Shown: positions 26,665 to 34,157 of the stretch, in pieces
How the letters are laid out: every line of letters starts with the position of its first letter
Position numbering within the stretch: the first letter of the stretch is position 1
Assembly (NCBI GenBank): GCA_012840385.1
Contig: DULK01000074.1
Span: 1-64,000, forward strand
Length of the DNA: 64,000 bases
Source of the DNA: Syntrophomonadaceae bacterium
GTDB lineage: Bacteria; Bacillota; DSM-12270; Thermacetogeniales; Thermacetogeniaceae
Direction: 5' to 3'
Position numbers and translations under genes: made by a program
The notes under the pieces: model-generated
Databases searched by the model: none
What the model was told of the DNA's origin: nothing
What the model saw: the letters and a program-made list of their open reading frames with translations, nothing else

Positions 26665-27015
26665 CTATTTCTCTTCCTTGTCCTTCTTGCTGTAAGGCAT
26701 CGGATCAAAGCCGGGTCCGGGGCCGAAACCTGGACCGTATCCGTATCCGGGGCCGTATCCCGGGCAGGGGCCCGGGTATGGGCCCATGCCGGGGCCCGGC
26801 GCATAGCCCGGCTCATGCATATGCTCATCAAGAAGCATCCGCAGTGAATCCATCTCTTCCTTCTCCCGCCTGATCATCATTCTGATAATGTGCTTCAGGT
26901 GATGAGTTGGAACACTTTCGGCAATTCGTTCCCAAAGGGGAATTTCTTCTGCATCCAGCCTCAGAACATTCTTTATGTGATCTCGCCAGGTGCCGTCCAT
27001 CATCTCAACGCTCAC
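26665..27015 (-). CDS. Small helical protein with Gly/Pro/Tyr-rich tail
   Basis: A 116-residue protein I cannot assign. Residues 1-68 are helical and charged (LRLDAEEIPLWERIAESV, HHLKHIIRMMIRREKEEMDSLRMLLDEH), resembling the helix pairs of ferritin-like or spore-coat proteins. Residues about 70-105 are a low-complexity tail of GYGPG-type repeats with alternating Gly, Pro, Tyr and Phe, then a lysine-rich end. The next gene upstream (15 bp) has the same layout, so the two are probably paralogues and one operon. GGAGGG upstream of the ATG. A coat or surface role is speculative. Confidence 0.65.
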   Translation of the reverse strand: MSVEMMDGTWRDHIKNVLRLDAEEIPLWERIAESVPTHHLKHIIRMMIRREKEEMDSLRMLLDEHMHEPGYAPGPGMGPYPGPCPGYGPGYGYGPGFGPGPGFDPMPYSKKDKEEK

Positions 27016-27030
27016 CGATCATCCCTCCCT

Positions 27031-27321
27031 TCATTCCTGTTTTGCCTTTCCGTAGTCGCCCTTTTCCTTGTAAGGGTCGTAATCCCCGCAGGGCGGGCGC
27101 GGCCCGTACATATCCCCCGGATCGGGATAACCGGGCATCATTCCGTCATGATAATGGGCAAGCATTGTGTTCCAGATACATGCCTCCCGGGTTTCGTCCC
27201 CGATTATACCTAAAAGAACATGACGTACGGCGACCGGTGCCGTCCGGCAAGCCGCTGCCAGATGCTTGATCTCTTCCAGGTCTATTTCTAAAGCTCTTTT
27301 AACGAGGTGGTGATGACTCAT
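27031..27321 (-). CDS. Small helical protein with Pro/Gly/Tyr-rich tail (paralogue)
   Basis: A 96-residue partner of the preceding gene. The N-terminal helices (HHHLVKRALEIDLEEIKHLAAACRTAPVAVRHVLLGIIGDETREACIWNTMLAHY) match its helix-loop-helix design; the tail MPGYPDPGDMYGPRPPCGDYDPYKEKGDYGKAKQE is shorter and more charged. ATG start after AAGGGGGAG. Family unknown; the shared architecture and adjacency suggest a two-subunit structure. Confidence 0.65.
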   Translation of the reverse strand: MSHHHLVKRALEIDLEEIKHLAAACRTAPVAVRHVLLGIIGDETREACIWNTMLAHYHDGMMPGYPDPGDMYGPRPPCGDYDPYKEKGDYGKAKQE

Positions 27322-27495
27322 CTTTTACTCCCCCTTCCTGATACAATATGGTTACTGTTATGTTAATTTATGTCAGGGCATAACAAAATGTTCCACAATT
27401 CAGGAACACGGCAATTCTGCATAATTTCCTATTTGTGGGATTCGCATTTACAACTCCTCAATTCTATGGTATACTGTTACCGAACAATCAAAAAT

Positions 27496-27695
27496 CACTG
27501 GTAACGCTGAATTCTCTGACGAGAAACGGGGGAACCAGGTTTTTGGGGTGAATCCCCGCACTCAAGTGCAATGATGTCATTTTCCTCCCGGAAAGCCGGG
27601 AAACGGCAAGCCCGGCGGGCAGAAAAAGCCTCCTGAGTGCTGGGTAGGGTTACCTTGCGACCCGAACCCGTCAGCTAACCTCGTAAGCGTGGGAA
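27496..27695 (+). promoter_or_regulatory. c-di-AMP riboswitch (ydaO/yuaA leader)
   Basis: The leader carries the conserved blocks of the ydaO class in order: GGTAACGCTGAATTC, ACGGGGGAACC, TTGGGGTGAATCC, a variable GC stem, GGGTAGGGTTACC, GACCCGAACCCGTCAGCTA and ACCTCGTAAGCGT. The blocks are nearly identical to the Bacillus aptamer. It is followed by a terminator hairpin at 27733-27770, so ligand binding would favour termination, as known for the class (high c-di-AMP, off). It controls the aminomutase gene 118 bp downstream. Confidence 0.9.
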
Positions 27696-27732
27696 GGCAA
27701 GCCAAGGGCTGATTGATCCAGGACAAATCATG

Positions 27733-27770
27733 CTGCCAGGGGCTGTTTGCGTTCCGGGCAGTTTTGTTTT
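27733..27770 (+). terminator. Riboswitch-controlled terminator
   Basis: CTGCC...GGGCAG hairpin followed by TTTTGTTTT, between the c-di-AMP aptamer and the aminomutase start; the expression platform of the riboswitch. Confidence 0.65.
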
Positions 27771-27813
27771 GTAAGGAGATCAGCATTTCTGCAGTAAGTC
27801 ATTAACAGAAAGG

Positions 27814-29106
27814 ATGGTGACGGCTTTGGCAATCGAATTCAACAGCAGCAAGACAGAGAATACCCTTAACCCGGAGTCAATGAAAAATAAAAGAGAAGCG
27901 GCCCTCAAGCGGGCGGCGATTTTGAGGGAAACAATACAGGATTACCTTGCGGCAAGAGAAAAGATTCCCAGCGGGTTTGACCTGGCAAACCAGTATGAAC
28001 AGGCACGAGAAGCTATTTTAAAGGCCTTCGAAGCAACGGAAGAAAACTGGAACGACTGGCACTGGCAGCTCAGGCACCGGATCACCGAGGTGGATACCCT
28101 GGCGCGCTTTGTCTCTTTAAGCGATCAGGACCGGGAAGAGATCGCCGCGGTCAGCGGGCACCTGCGCTGGGCGATCTCCCCCTACTACCTTGCCCTGGTG
28201 ATGTGCGACGAGCCGCACGGGCCGCTCTGGAGGCAGTCCATCCCCTCGGTGCAGGAAATCACCGACACGAACGGCTCCGACGACCCCATGGCGGAAAGCT
28301 GGACCTCTCCGGCTCCCGCCATTACCAGGCGTTACCCCGACCGGCTGATCATCAACGTCACCAACCAGTGCGCCATGTTCTGCCGCCACTGCCAGCGCAG
28401 GCGCAATATCGGCAGGGTCGACTGCCACAAGCCGCGCCATACCCTGGAGAAGGCGCTTAACTACGTGCGCAAAAACAGGGAGATCCGGGACGTCCTGATC
28501 ACAGGAGGAGACGCCCTCCTGCTGGACGACCTTGTGCTGGACTGGCTGCTCGGAGAACTGCAGGCGATCCCCCATGTGGAGATCAAGCGCATCGGGACGC
28601 GCGTTCCGGTCACGCTGCCGCAGCGGATAACACCATCCCTGTGTGCGCTGCTGGAGAAGTACCCGCCCATCTACATCAACACCCAGTTCAACCATCCGCT
28701 GGAGGTGACACCGGAGTCGAAGCGGGCCTGCGATATGCTGGTGCGCGCCGGCGTCGTTCTCGGAAATCAGGCCGTCCTGCTGCGGGGCGTAAACAACAAC
28801 CCCCATGTGATGAAAAAGCTCAACCACGAACTGCTGAAGGTCCGGGTGCGGCCGTACTATATCTTCCACGCCAAGAACGTCAGGGGCACCACCCACTTTA
28901 TCACCTCCGTCGACGACGGGCTGGCCATCATGGAGAACCTCCGGGGTTACACCTCCGGCCTGGCGGTGCCGACCTATATCATCAACGCTCCCTACGGCCA
29001 CGGCAAGACCCCGATTGCCCCGAATTACCTGCTCGCCAAAAGGGGCAACCAGCTCCTGCTCCGCACCTGGGAGAACAAGATCATTCCCTATGAAATTCCA
29101 TCATAA
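27814..29106 (+). CDS. eam: Glutamate 2,3-aminomutase (KamA-family radical SAM enzyme)
   Basis: A 430-residue PLP- and radical SAM-dependent aminomutase. The cluster motif is CAMFCRHC (C186, C190, C193), followed by GGDALLLDD; the PLP lysine is K398 in YGHGKTP. In lysine 2,3-aminomutase two aspartates (D293, D330 in the Clostridium subterminale enzyme) hold the lysine side chain; here the aligned residues are K354 (FHAKNVRG) and N391 (IINAPYG), the Lys/Asn pair of glutamate 2,3-aminomutase, with the same 37-residue spacing. It should make beta-glutamate, a compatible solute. No AblB acetyltransferase is adjacent, as expected for that product. Start uncertain: ATG 27814 or TTG 27826. Under c-di-AMP riboswitch control. 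Confidence 0.87.
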   Translation: MVTALAIEFNSSKTENTLNPESMKNKREAALKRAAILRETIQDYLAAREKIPSGFDLANQYEQAREAILKAFEATEENWNDWHWQLRHRITEVDTLARFVSLSDQDREEIAAVSGHLRWAISPYYLALVMCDEPHGPLWRQSIPSVQEITDTNGSDDPMAESWTSPAPAITRRYPDRLIINVTNQCAMFCRHCQRRRNIGRVDCHKPRHTLEKALNYVRKNREIRDVLITGGDALLLDDLVLDWLLGELQAIPHVEIKRIGTRVPVTLPQRITPSLCALLEKYPPIYINTQFNHPLEVTPESKRACDMLVRAGVVLGNQAVLLRGVNNNPHVMKKLNHELLKVRVRPYYIFHAKNVRGTTHFITSVDDGLAIMENLRGYTSGLAVPTYIINAPYGHGKTPIAPNYLLAKRGNQLLLRTWENKIIPYEIPS

Positions 29107-29187
29107 GGGAAAAGTTCGCAACCTCCAGCCCCCTGGTTGAATCTTGCTGCACCGTAGTGTGGTATAACAGCCGGAGGGTGGGACCTG

Positions 29188-29344
29188 ATGAACAAAAGCT
29201 TGACATTTACCGTTTTAATTGGGCAAGATGAGGATGGCTACTATGTGGCCGCCGTGCCTTGCCTTAAAGAGGTGCTACACCCAGGCAAAGACCCTGGAAG
29301 AATTGTACCCCCGCATTAAAGAAGTAATTGAACTTTGCCTATAG
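29188..29344 (+). pseudogene. HicB-like antitoxin remnant, frameshifted
   Basis: Starts MNKSLTFTVLIGQDEDGYYVAAVPCLKE, the N-terminal beta strands of HicB-type proteins, then loses frame near 29265; the +1 frame continues CYTQAKTLEELYPRIKEVIELCL and stops at 29342. A one-base indel breaks the gene. No HicA toxin is adjacent. Its end overlaps the gatD stop on the other strand. Confidence 0.75.
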
Positions 29345-30115
29345 CGGACGCCTGCAGCCCTTCTGCAGGCGCTCTTTTACGACCCTGTGCGCATGCCACT
29401 CCAGGGAGTCGTCAAGGGGAGCCAGGGATACCTCCCCGTGGCGCCGCGCCAGCGCCCTTGCTATGAGGAGATCGGCAAAGTGCGGGTTTTTAGAAAGAAA
29501 GGGGCCGTGCAGGTAGGTGCCGAAGGCGTTTTTATAGCGGGCGCCCTCCGCGCGGTCCTCCCCGTTATTGCCGTTTCCCTTCAGAACCCTCCCCAGCGGC
29601 CTTGCCCCGTCGCCCAGGAAGGTGCGCCCGGAATGGTTTTCGAAGCCCACCAGGGTGGAAAGCGCCCCGGGGCTGCAGCGCTCCATTTCCTCCCGGAGGT
29701 CCGCCTCGGTCTCGATCAGGATGTTGCCTTTCAGCCTCCTGCGGCCGGCCTCCGTATAGACATCGAAAAGCCCCACGCCGGGAAGCACGCCCCCGTCCTG
29801 TGCCCTGTAGTAGCGTCCCAGCAGCTGGAAGCCACCGCAGATGCTGAGGATGACGACCCCCTCCTCGGCGGCCTCGACGAGCAAAGGCCCCTTTCTCTCC
29901 ATGTCCCTGCTCACCAGCCCCTGATCCTGGTCGGCCCCACCTCCCAAAAAGACGAGGTCGTAGTCGGTAAACCGGACCCGATCTTGGAGGGAGATCTGGT
30001 CGAGCTCCACTTCGACCCCGCGCCAGGCCGCCCGCCTGCGGATAATCAGGACGTTCCCCCGGTCGCCGTAAAGATTCAGGAGGTCAGGATAGAGATGGCA
30101 GATCCTGAGGCGCAC
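29339..30115 (-). CDS. gatD: Lipid II isoglutaminyl synthase, glutaminase subunit GatD
   Basis: A 258-residue class I glutamine amidotransferase of the CobB/CobQ type that supplies ammonia for amidating the D-glutamate of lipid II. The nucleophile is C93 in VVILSICGGFQLLGRYY; the catalytic histidine is in FGTYLHGPFLSKNP. The N-terminus (RICHLYPDLLNLYGDRGNVLII) is the GatD signature. The start overlaps the murT end by 32 nt, the universal murT-gatD arrangement. Relevant to peptidoglycan cross-linking and lysozyme or beta-lactam tolerance. Confidence 0.93.
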   Translation of the reverse strand: MRLRICHLYPDLLNLYGDRGNVLIIRRRAAWRGVEVELDQISLQDRVRFTDYDLVFLGGGADQDQGLVSRDMERKGPLLVEAAEEGVVILSICGGFQLLGRYYRAQDGGVLPGVGLFDVYTEAGRRRLKGNILIETEADLREEMERCSPGALSTLVGFENHSGRTFLGDGARPLGRVLKGNGNNGEDRAEGARYKNAFGTYLHGPFLSKNPHFADLLIARALARRHGEVSLAPLDDSLEWHAHRVVKERLQKGCRRPL

Positions 30116-31634
30116 TCCTCCCTCCCCCCTTTCCCATCCGCCGCAGCAGCCCGGCGTAATCGAACAGGTTGGTGTAGGTAGCCAGGACGAACAACTCCTC
30201 CCCCTCCTGCTCCGCCAGCGCCCTGAGGCTTTCTGCCCGGCCGGGGGCCAGCAACAGCCTTTCCGGAGGAACCCCGGCGTACTTCAGGCAAACCGCCATG
30301 TCCGCCGCCCGGAGCCCGGCGCACACGATCTTTTTTACCTGCCCGTCTGCCAGCCCTGCAAAGTCGGCGTCCCAGAGCCAGGAGACGTCCCGCCCGTCGG
30401 CTGCCAGGTCGTTGATGGCCAGCACCAGTGACTTGGCGGTGCCGGTCGCCAGGATGGTCTTCAATACCTGGTTGACCCCTGCCGGGTTTTTGATCAGGGC
30501 GAGGGTGCAGGGCCTGCCGCCGAGGGTGAACTGCTCCATCCTGCCGGTTGCAGGTTTGTAACCCAGGAGGGACCTCCGCACGGCATCCAGGGAGACACCG
30601 AGGGCCGATGCCGCCGCGGCCGCGGCGAGGATGTTGTAAACGTTGTAAAAACCGCGTAAGGGGGCGGTGAAGCGCATTACGGCACCGCCTGTCAGGTTTC
30701 CCGAACCGCCGGGCGTGCCGGCTCCAGACTCCTGCCGGATTGATGCCCTTTCCGAACCTCGCTGCAGCACCCGGACGGTGAAGTCCAGGTGTTCTCCCTC
30801 CTCCACGCAGGATGCGGCAAGGTCCGGGTCCGGCCGCCGGAAGCCGCACCCGGGGCAGAAGTAGTCGCCCAGCTGGCCGTAGTGGAAGTAGCGGTAGACC
30901 AACTCCGTCCCGCAGGAGGTGCAGTACCTCCCCTCCCGGGTTTCTCCCGCAACCACCGAGCCGGACCCGTTTGTGCCATCAGCGGTTTTAGCAGCACAAT
31001 CCCCGGCGCCGCAGTTCCCCTCTTCCCGATTGACCCCGTAGTATCTCACTTCCGCCCGGCCGCGGCCCACCGCCGCCACCAGGGGGTCATCGGCATTCAG
31101 GATGAGGGCCGCTGCCGGCAGGCCGTCAAGGGTGGAGCGCAAGAGGCCGGTGGTCCTTTCCAGCTCCCAGTAGCGGTCCAGCTGATCCCGGAAGTAGTTG
31201 GTGACGACGACGATCCCGGGCTTCGCAGCAGGAAACACCATCCCTACGCTCCCCTCGTCCACTTCGAGGACGGCAACCCGGCTGCGCGGCCTCCCCAGCC
31301 GGTCGCAATCCCGGATCAGGGCCGCCGCCACCCCCGGGAGCATGTTGGCTCCCTCGGCGTTGTGGGCTACGCGGAGGCCCGCCCCCCGCAGGAAGTGGGC
31401 GAGGAGATTGGCGGTGGTGGTTTTGCCGTTGGTGCCGGTGACGGCCAGCACCCGCTCGTAGGAGGAGGCGAGAAATCCCACCACACCAGGATAGAGCCTG
31501 AGGGCCACCACCCCGGGCAGCGACGTACCTGGATACCCGAACAAACGGCACGCCAGCGCCGTCAGCCTTGCCGCCCAGAAGGCCAGCAGAAAGCGCAGTC
31601 CGGCCGTGAAACCTTTCCCAAATATAAAAGGCAT
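30084..31634 (-). CDS. murT: Lipid II isoglutaminyl synthase, Mur ligase subunit MurT
   Basis: A 516-residue Mur-ligase homologue. P-loop VTGTNGKTTTANLL (67-73 core), Mur motif EVDEGSVGMVFP, central domain NADDPLVA, and a zinc ribbon CTSCGTELVYRYFHYGQLGDYFCPGCGF that marks MurT/DUF1727 proteins. The C-terminal domain has LAINDLAADGRDVSWLWD. An N-terminal hydrophobic segment (GLRFLLAFWAARLTALACRLFG) suits membrane proximity to lipid II. It is longer than Staphylococcus MurT (about 437) because of low-complexity insertions near 200-240 and 285-310. Cotranscribed with gatD. Confidence 0.92.
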   Translation of the reverse strand: MPFIFGKGFTAGLRFLLAFWAARLTALACRLFGYPGTSLPGVVALRLYPGVVGFLASSYERVLAVTGTNGKTTTANLLAHFLRGAGLRVAHNAEGANMLPGVAAALIRDCDRLGRPRSRVAVLEVDEGSVGMVFPAAKPGIVVVTNYFRDQLDRYWELERTTGLLRSTLDGLPAAALILNADDPLVAAVGRGRAEVRYYGVNREEGNCGAGDCAAKTADGTNGSGSVVAGETREGRYCTSCGTELVYRYFHYGQLGDYFCPGCGFRRPDPDLAASCVEEGEHLDFTVRVLQRGSERASIRQESGAGTPGGSGNLTGGAVMRFTAPLRGFYNVYNILAAAAAASALGVSLDAVRRSLLGYKPATGRMEQFTLGGRPCTLALIKNPAGVNQVLKTILATGTAKSLVLAINDLAADGRDVSWLWDADFAGLADGQVKKIVCAGLRAADMAVCLKYAGVPPERLLLAPGRAESLRALAEQEGEELFVLATYTNLFDYAGLLRRMGKGGGRSAPQDLPSLS

Positions 31635-31800
31635 GCTCTACCCCTCACCTCAGCTGTCTGTCTTCGCTACCGCCGCCGTTCCGCTCTCCAATACTGCCAA
31701 AGATACCTTTTTAATCATAAGCCAGATCAAGCGGGGAAGCAAGACGGCCTCACCGGACCCCTGTTGACAAACGCACCTGATTGTACTACCTTATAAATTG

Positions 31801-31814
31801 TTTAGCTATCTAAA
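31801..31814. promoter_or_regulatory. Putative MarR operator
   Basis: TTTAG-ctat-CTAAA inverted repeat 19 bp before the start of the MarR gene of the ABC exporter operon. Likely autoregulatory site by position and symmetry. Confidence 0.4.
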
Positions 31815-31832
31815 TATTTTATGGAGGTTGTC

Positions 31833-32300
31833 ATGTTCTCCGCCGAGTCTGATTCCGTTGACTTTCTGCTGGTGCAAATCATCCGGCTTTTTCAGCAGCG
31901 CTCCCATTGCCTGTTCGGCAGGATCGGCATCTACCCCGGCCAGCCTCCGGTGCTCTTCCGGCTCTGGAAACAGGACGGGCGCACCCAAAAGGAGCTTGCC
32001 GAGAAGCTGCTGCTCAAGCCCGCCACCCTGACCCTGATCCTGCAGAGGATGGAGCGGGACGGGCTGGTGGAGCGCCGTCCCGACCCGGCAGACCAGCGCA
32101 TTTCCCGGGTCTACCTGACGGAGAAGGGAAAAAAGCTGCGGGAGCCAGTAGAAAAAGCCATAAAGGAAAGAGAAAGGGAGATCCTCCAGGGGTTTACCGC
32201 GGAGGAAAAACTGCTCCTGCGCCGCTTCCTGATCCGGGTGAGAGACAACCTGGCAAAGGGGTGCGGCACAGCCGGCTGCTTCTGTAAACCGGCTCTGTAA
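31833..32300 (+). CDS. MarR-family regulator of an ABC exporter operon
   Basis: A 155-residue winged-helix regulator. GRTQKELAEKLLLKPATLTLILQRMERDGLVERRPDPADQRISRVYLTEKG is the full HTH and wing. The C-terminus ends in CGTAGCFCKPAL with clustered cysteines, perhaps redox-sensing. I choose the ATG at 31833 because GGAGG sits 6 nt upstream. It precedes two half-size ABC exporter genes by about 120 bp, a common Firmicute arrangement in which the regulator represses the exporter. Confidence 0.88.
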   Translation: MFSAESDSVDFLLVQIIRLFQQRSHCLFGRIGIYPGQPPVLFRLWKQDGRTQKELAEKLLLKPATLTLILQRMERDGLVERRPDPADQRISRVYLTEKGKKLREPVEKAIKEREREILQGFTAEEKLLLRRFLIRVRDNLAKGCGTAGCFCKPAL

Positions 32301-32368
32301 AACCGCCGCCGTCTTTTTACCTGATGAGTCATGCCGCCTATGTGGCACTATAGTTTATCCTCGGATTA

Positions 32369-32389
32369 CGGGAGCAAGCGCAAGGATAA
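32369..32389. repeat. Short dispersed repeat, copy 2
   Basis: Identical to 155-175. Here it is part of a hairpin: TTTATCCT at 32354 pairs with AGGATAAA at 32383-32390. It lies in the leader between the MarR gene and the first exporter gene, where it could act as an RNA structure. Confidence 0.45.
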
Positions 32390-32420
32390 ACCGAAACATA
32401 TCTGCAGGGCAGGTGCTGCC

Positions 32421-34157
32421 ATGTTAAAACTTCTGCGTTACTTGAAACCATACCGGAAAGCGGCTTTGCTGGCTCCCCTGCTGATGCTGCTGGAAGTGGC
32501 CATGGACCTCCTGCAGCCGGCACTGATGGCTAAGGTGGTGGATCAGGGGATCGCCACCGGGAATCTGGCGTATATTATCCACACCGGACTGCTGATGACC
32601 GGCCTGGCCCTGGTGGGGCTCGCCGGCGGCTTCGGATGCATGCTCGCTTCCAGCATCGCCGCCACCGGCTTCGCCGCCGACCTGCGGCTCGACCTGTTCC
32701 GGAGGGTGCAGGACTTTTCCTTCGCCAACCTCGACCGGTTCCAGCCCTCATCCCTGATCACCAGGCTTACCAACGACGTGCTCCAGGTGCAGAACATCGT
32801 TCTGATGTCGATGAGGATCATGATAAGGGCGCCCTTCCTCTGCATCGGGGGGATCGTTATGGCGGTGCTGATCAACGCCCGCCTGGCCTTAATCCTGATC
32901 GTGACCATTCCGGCCCTGGCCGCAGCCATAACCGGTATCATCAAAAAGGGGTTCCCTCTGTTTACGGTTATGCAACGCAGGCTGGACCGGGTCAACTCCG
33001 TCATGCGGGAGAATCTGGCGGGAGTAAGGGTGGTTAAGGCCTTTGTCCGGGCCGAACACGAAAAATCCCGCTTCGCCGAGGCCAACCGCGACCTGATGGA
33101 GATCAGCGTTTCCGCCTCCAGAGTCATGGCCCTGATCATGCCGCTGATGATGCTGATGATGAATTTGAGCATCGTGGCAGTGATCTGGTTCGGAGGCATT
33201 CAGGTCAATACCGGCGGAATGCAGATAGGAGAGGTGATCGCCTTCATCAACTACCTGACCCAGATCCTGTTCTCGCTGATGATGGTGGCCTTCATCCTGA
33301 TGATGATCTCCCGGGCCAAGGCATCCGCGGATCGCCTCAACGAGGTGCTGGACATGGAGCCTGACATCAGAAACCTCCCCGACGCAGACAGGACGCCGCT
33401 GCGGACCGGCGAAGTGGTCTTCGACAATGTATCCTTCCGCTACGACACCGGAAAAGGAGAGCCGGTCCTCAAAAACATCTCCTTCACGGCGCACTCCGGA
33501 GAAACCGTGGCCATCCTGGGAGCGACCGGGTCCGGCAAATCCACCCTGGTCAGCCTGATCCCCAGGCTTTACGAAGCCACCGAGGGGCGGGTGTTTGTGG
33601 ACGGCAGGGATGTCCGCCGGATCGACCTGGAGGTGCTCAGGCAGGGGATCGGCGTCGTCCTGCAGGAGTCCCTCCTGTTTTCCGGAACCATCAAGGAAAA
33701 CCTGCTCTGGGGCAACGAAAACGCCGGGGATGAGGAAATCGCAGCCGCGGCACGCGCCGCCCAGGCCCACGATTTCATTATGAATCTTCCGGAAGGTTAC
33801 AATACCCGGCTTGGTCAAAGCGGAGTCAACCTCTCCGGAGGGCAGAAACAGCGCCTGGCCATTGCCAGAGCCCTGCTCAAAAAGCCAAAAGTGCTGATCC
33901 TCGACGACAGCACCAGTGCCGTAGATCTGGCCACAGAAGCCCGGATCCAGTCCGCCCTGCGGGAACTGGCCGGAAAGTGCACCATCATCCTCATCGCCCA
34001 GCGGATCAGCTCCGTGATGGAGGCGGACAAAATCCTGGTGCTGGAGGAAGGCCGCATCATCGCCCAGGGCACCCATGCAGAACTTCTCCGGGAGTGTGTC
34101 GTGTACCGGGACATCTATGAATCCCAAATGGGAAAGGAGGCTGCAGTAAATGCCTGA
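32421..34157 (+). CDS. ABC exporter half-transporter, subunit 1
   Basis: A 578-residue fused membrane/ATPase half-exporter. Six helices (about 15-310) precede the nucleotide-binding domain: Walker A GATGSGKSTL, Q-loop VLQESLLFSG, signature NLSGGQKQRLAIARAL, Walker B VLILDDSTSAVD. The catalytic glutamate after Walker B is aspartate (LDDS) and the H-loop histidine is glutamine (IIAQRIS), so this subunit carries a degenerate ATP site, as in BmrC/TM287-type partners. I start it at MLKLLRYLKPYRK (32421), the standard opening; the in-frame upstream codons look like leader. It overlaps subunit 2 by 8 nt. Heterodimeric multidrug export is likely. Confidence 0.9.
   Translation: MLKLLRYLKPYRKAALLAPLLMLLEVAMDLLQPALMAKVVDQGIATGNLAYIIHTGLLMTGLALVGLAGGFGCMLASSIAATGFAADLRLDLFRRVQDFSFANLDRFQPSSLITRLTNDVLQVQNIVLMSMRIMIRAPFLCIGGIVMAVLINARLALILIVTIPALAAAITGIIKKGFPLFTVMQRRLDRVNSVMRENLAGVRVVKAFVRAEHEKSRFAEANRDLMEISVSASRVMALIMPLMMLMMNLSIVAVIWFGGIQVNTGGMQIGEVIAFINYLTQILFSLMMVAFILMMISRAKASADRLNEVLDMEPDIRNLPDADRTPLRTGEVVFDNVSFRYDTGKGEPVLKNISFTAHSGETVAILGATGSGKSTLVSLIPRLYEATEGRVFVDGRDVRRIDLEVLRQGIGVVLQESLLFSGTIKENLLWGNENAGDEEIAAAARAAQAHDFIMNLPEGYNTRLGQSGVNLSGGQKQRLAIARALLKKPKVLILDDSTSAVDLATEARIQSALRELAGKCTIILIAQRISSVMEADKILVLEEGRIIAQGTHAELLRECVVYRDIYESQMGKEAAVNA

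Noticed and set aside
26700-26815. CRISPR-like or minisatellite array
   Set aside because: The repetitive DNA encodes the Gly/Pro/Tyr tail in frame; units are short and irregular with no spacers. No CRISPR array was seen anywhere in the window.
27814-29106. Lysine 2,3-aminomutase (ablA/kamA)
   Set aside because: Both lysine-binding aspartates are replaced by Lys and Asn as in glutamate 2,3-aminomutase, and no ablB follows.
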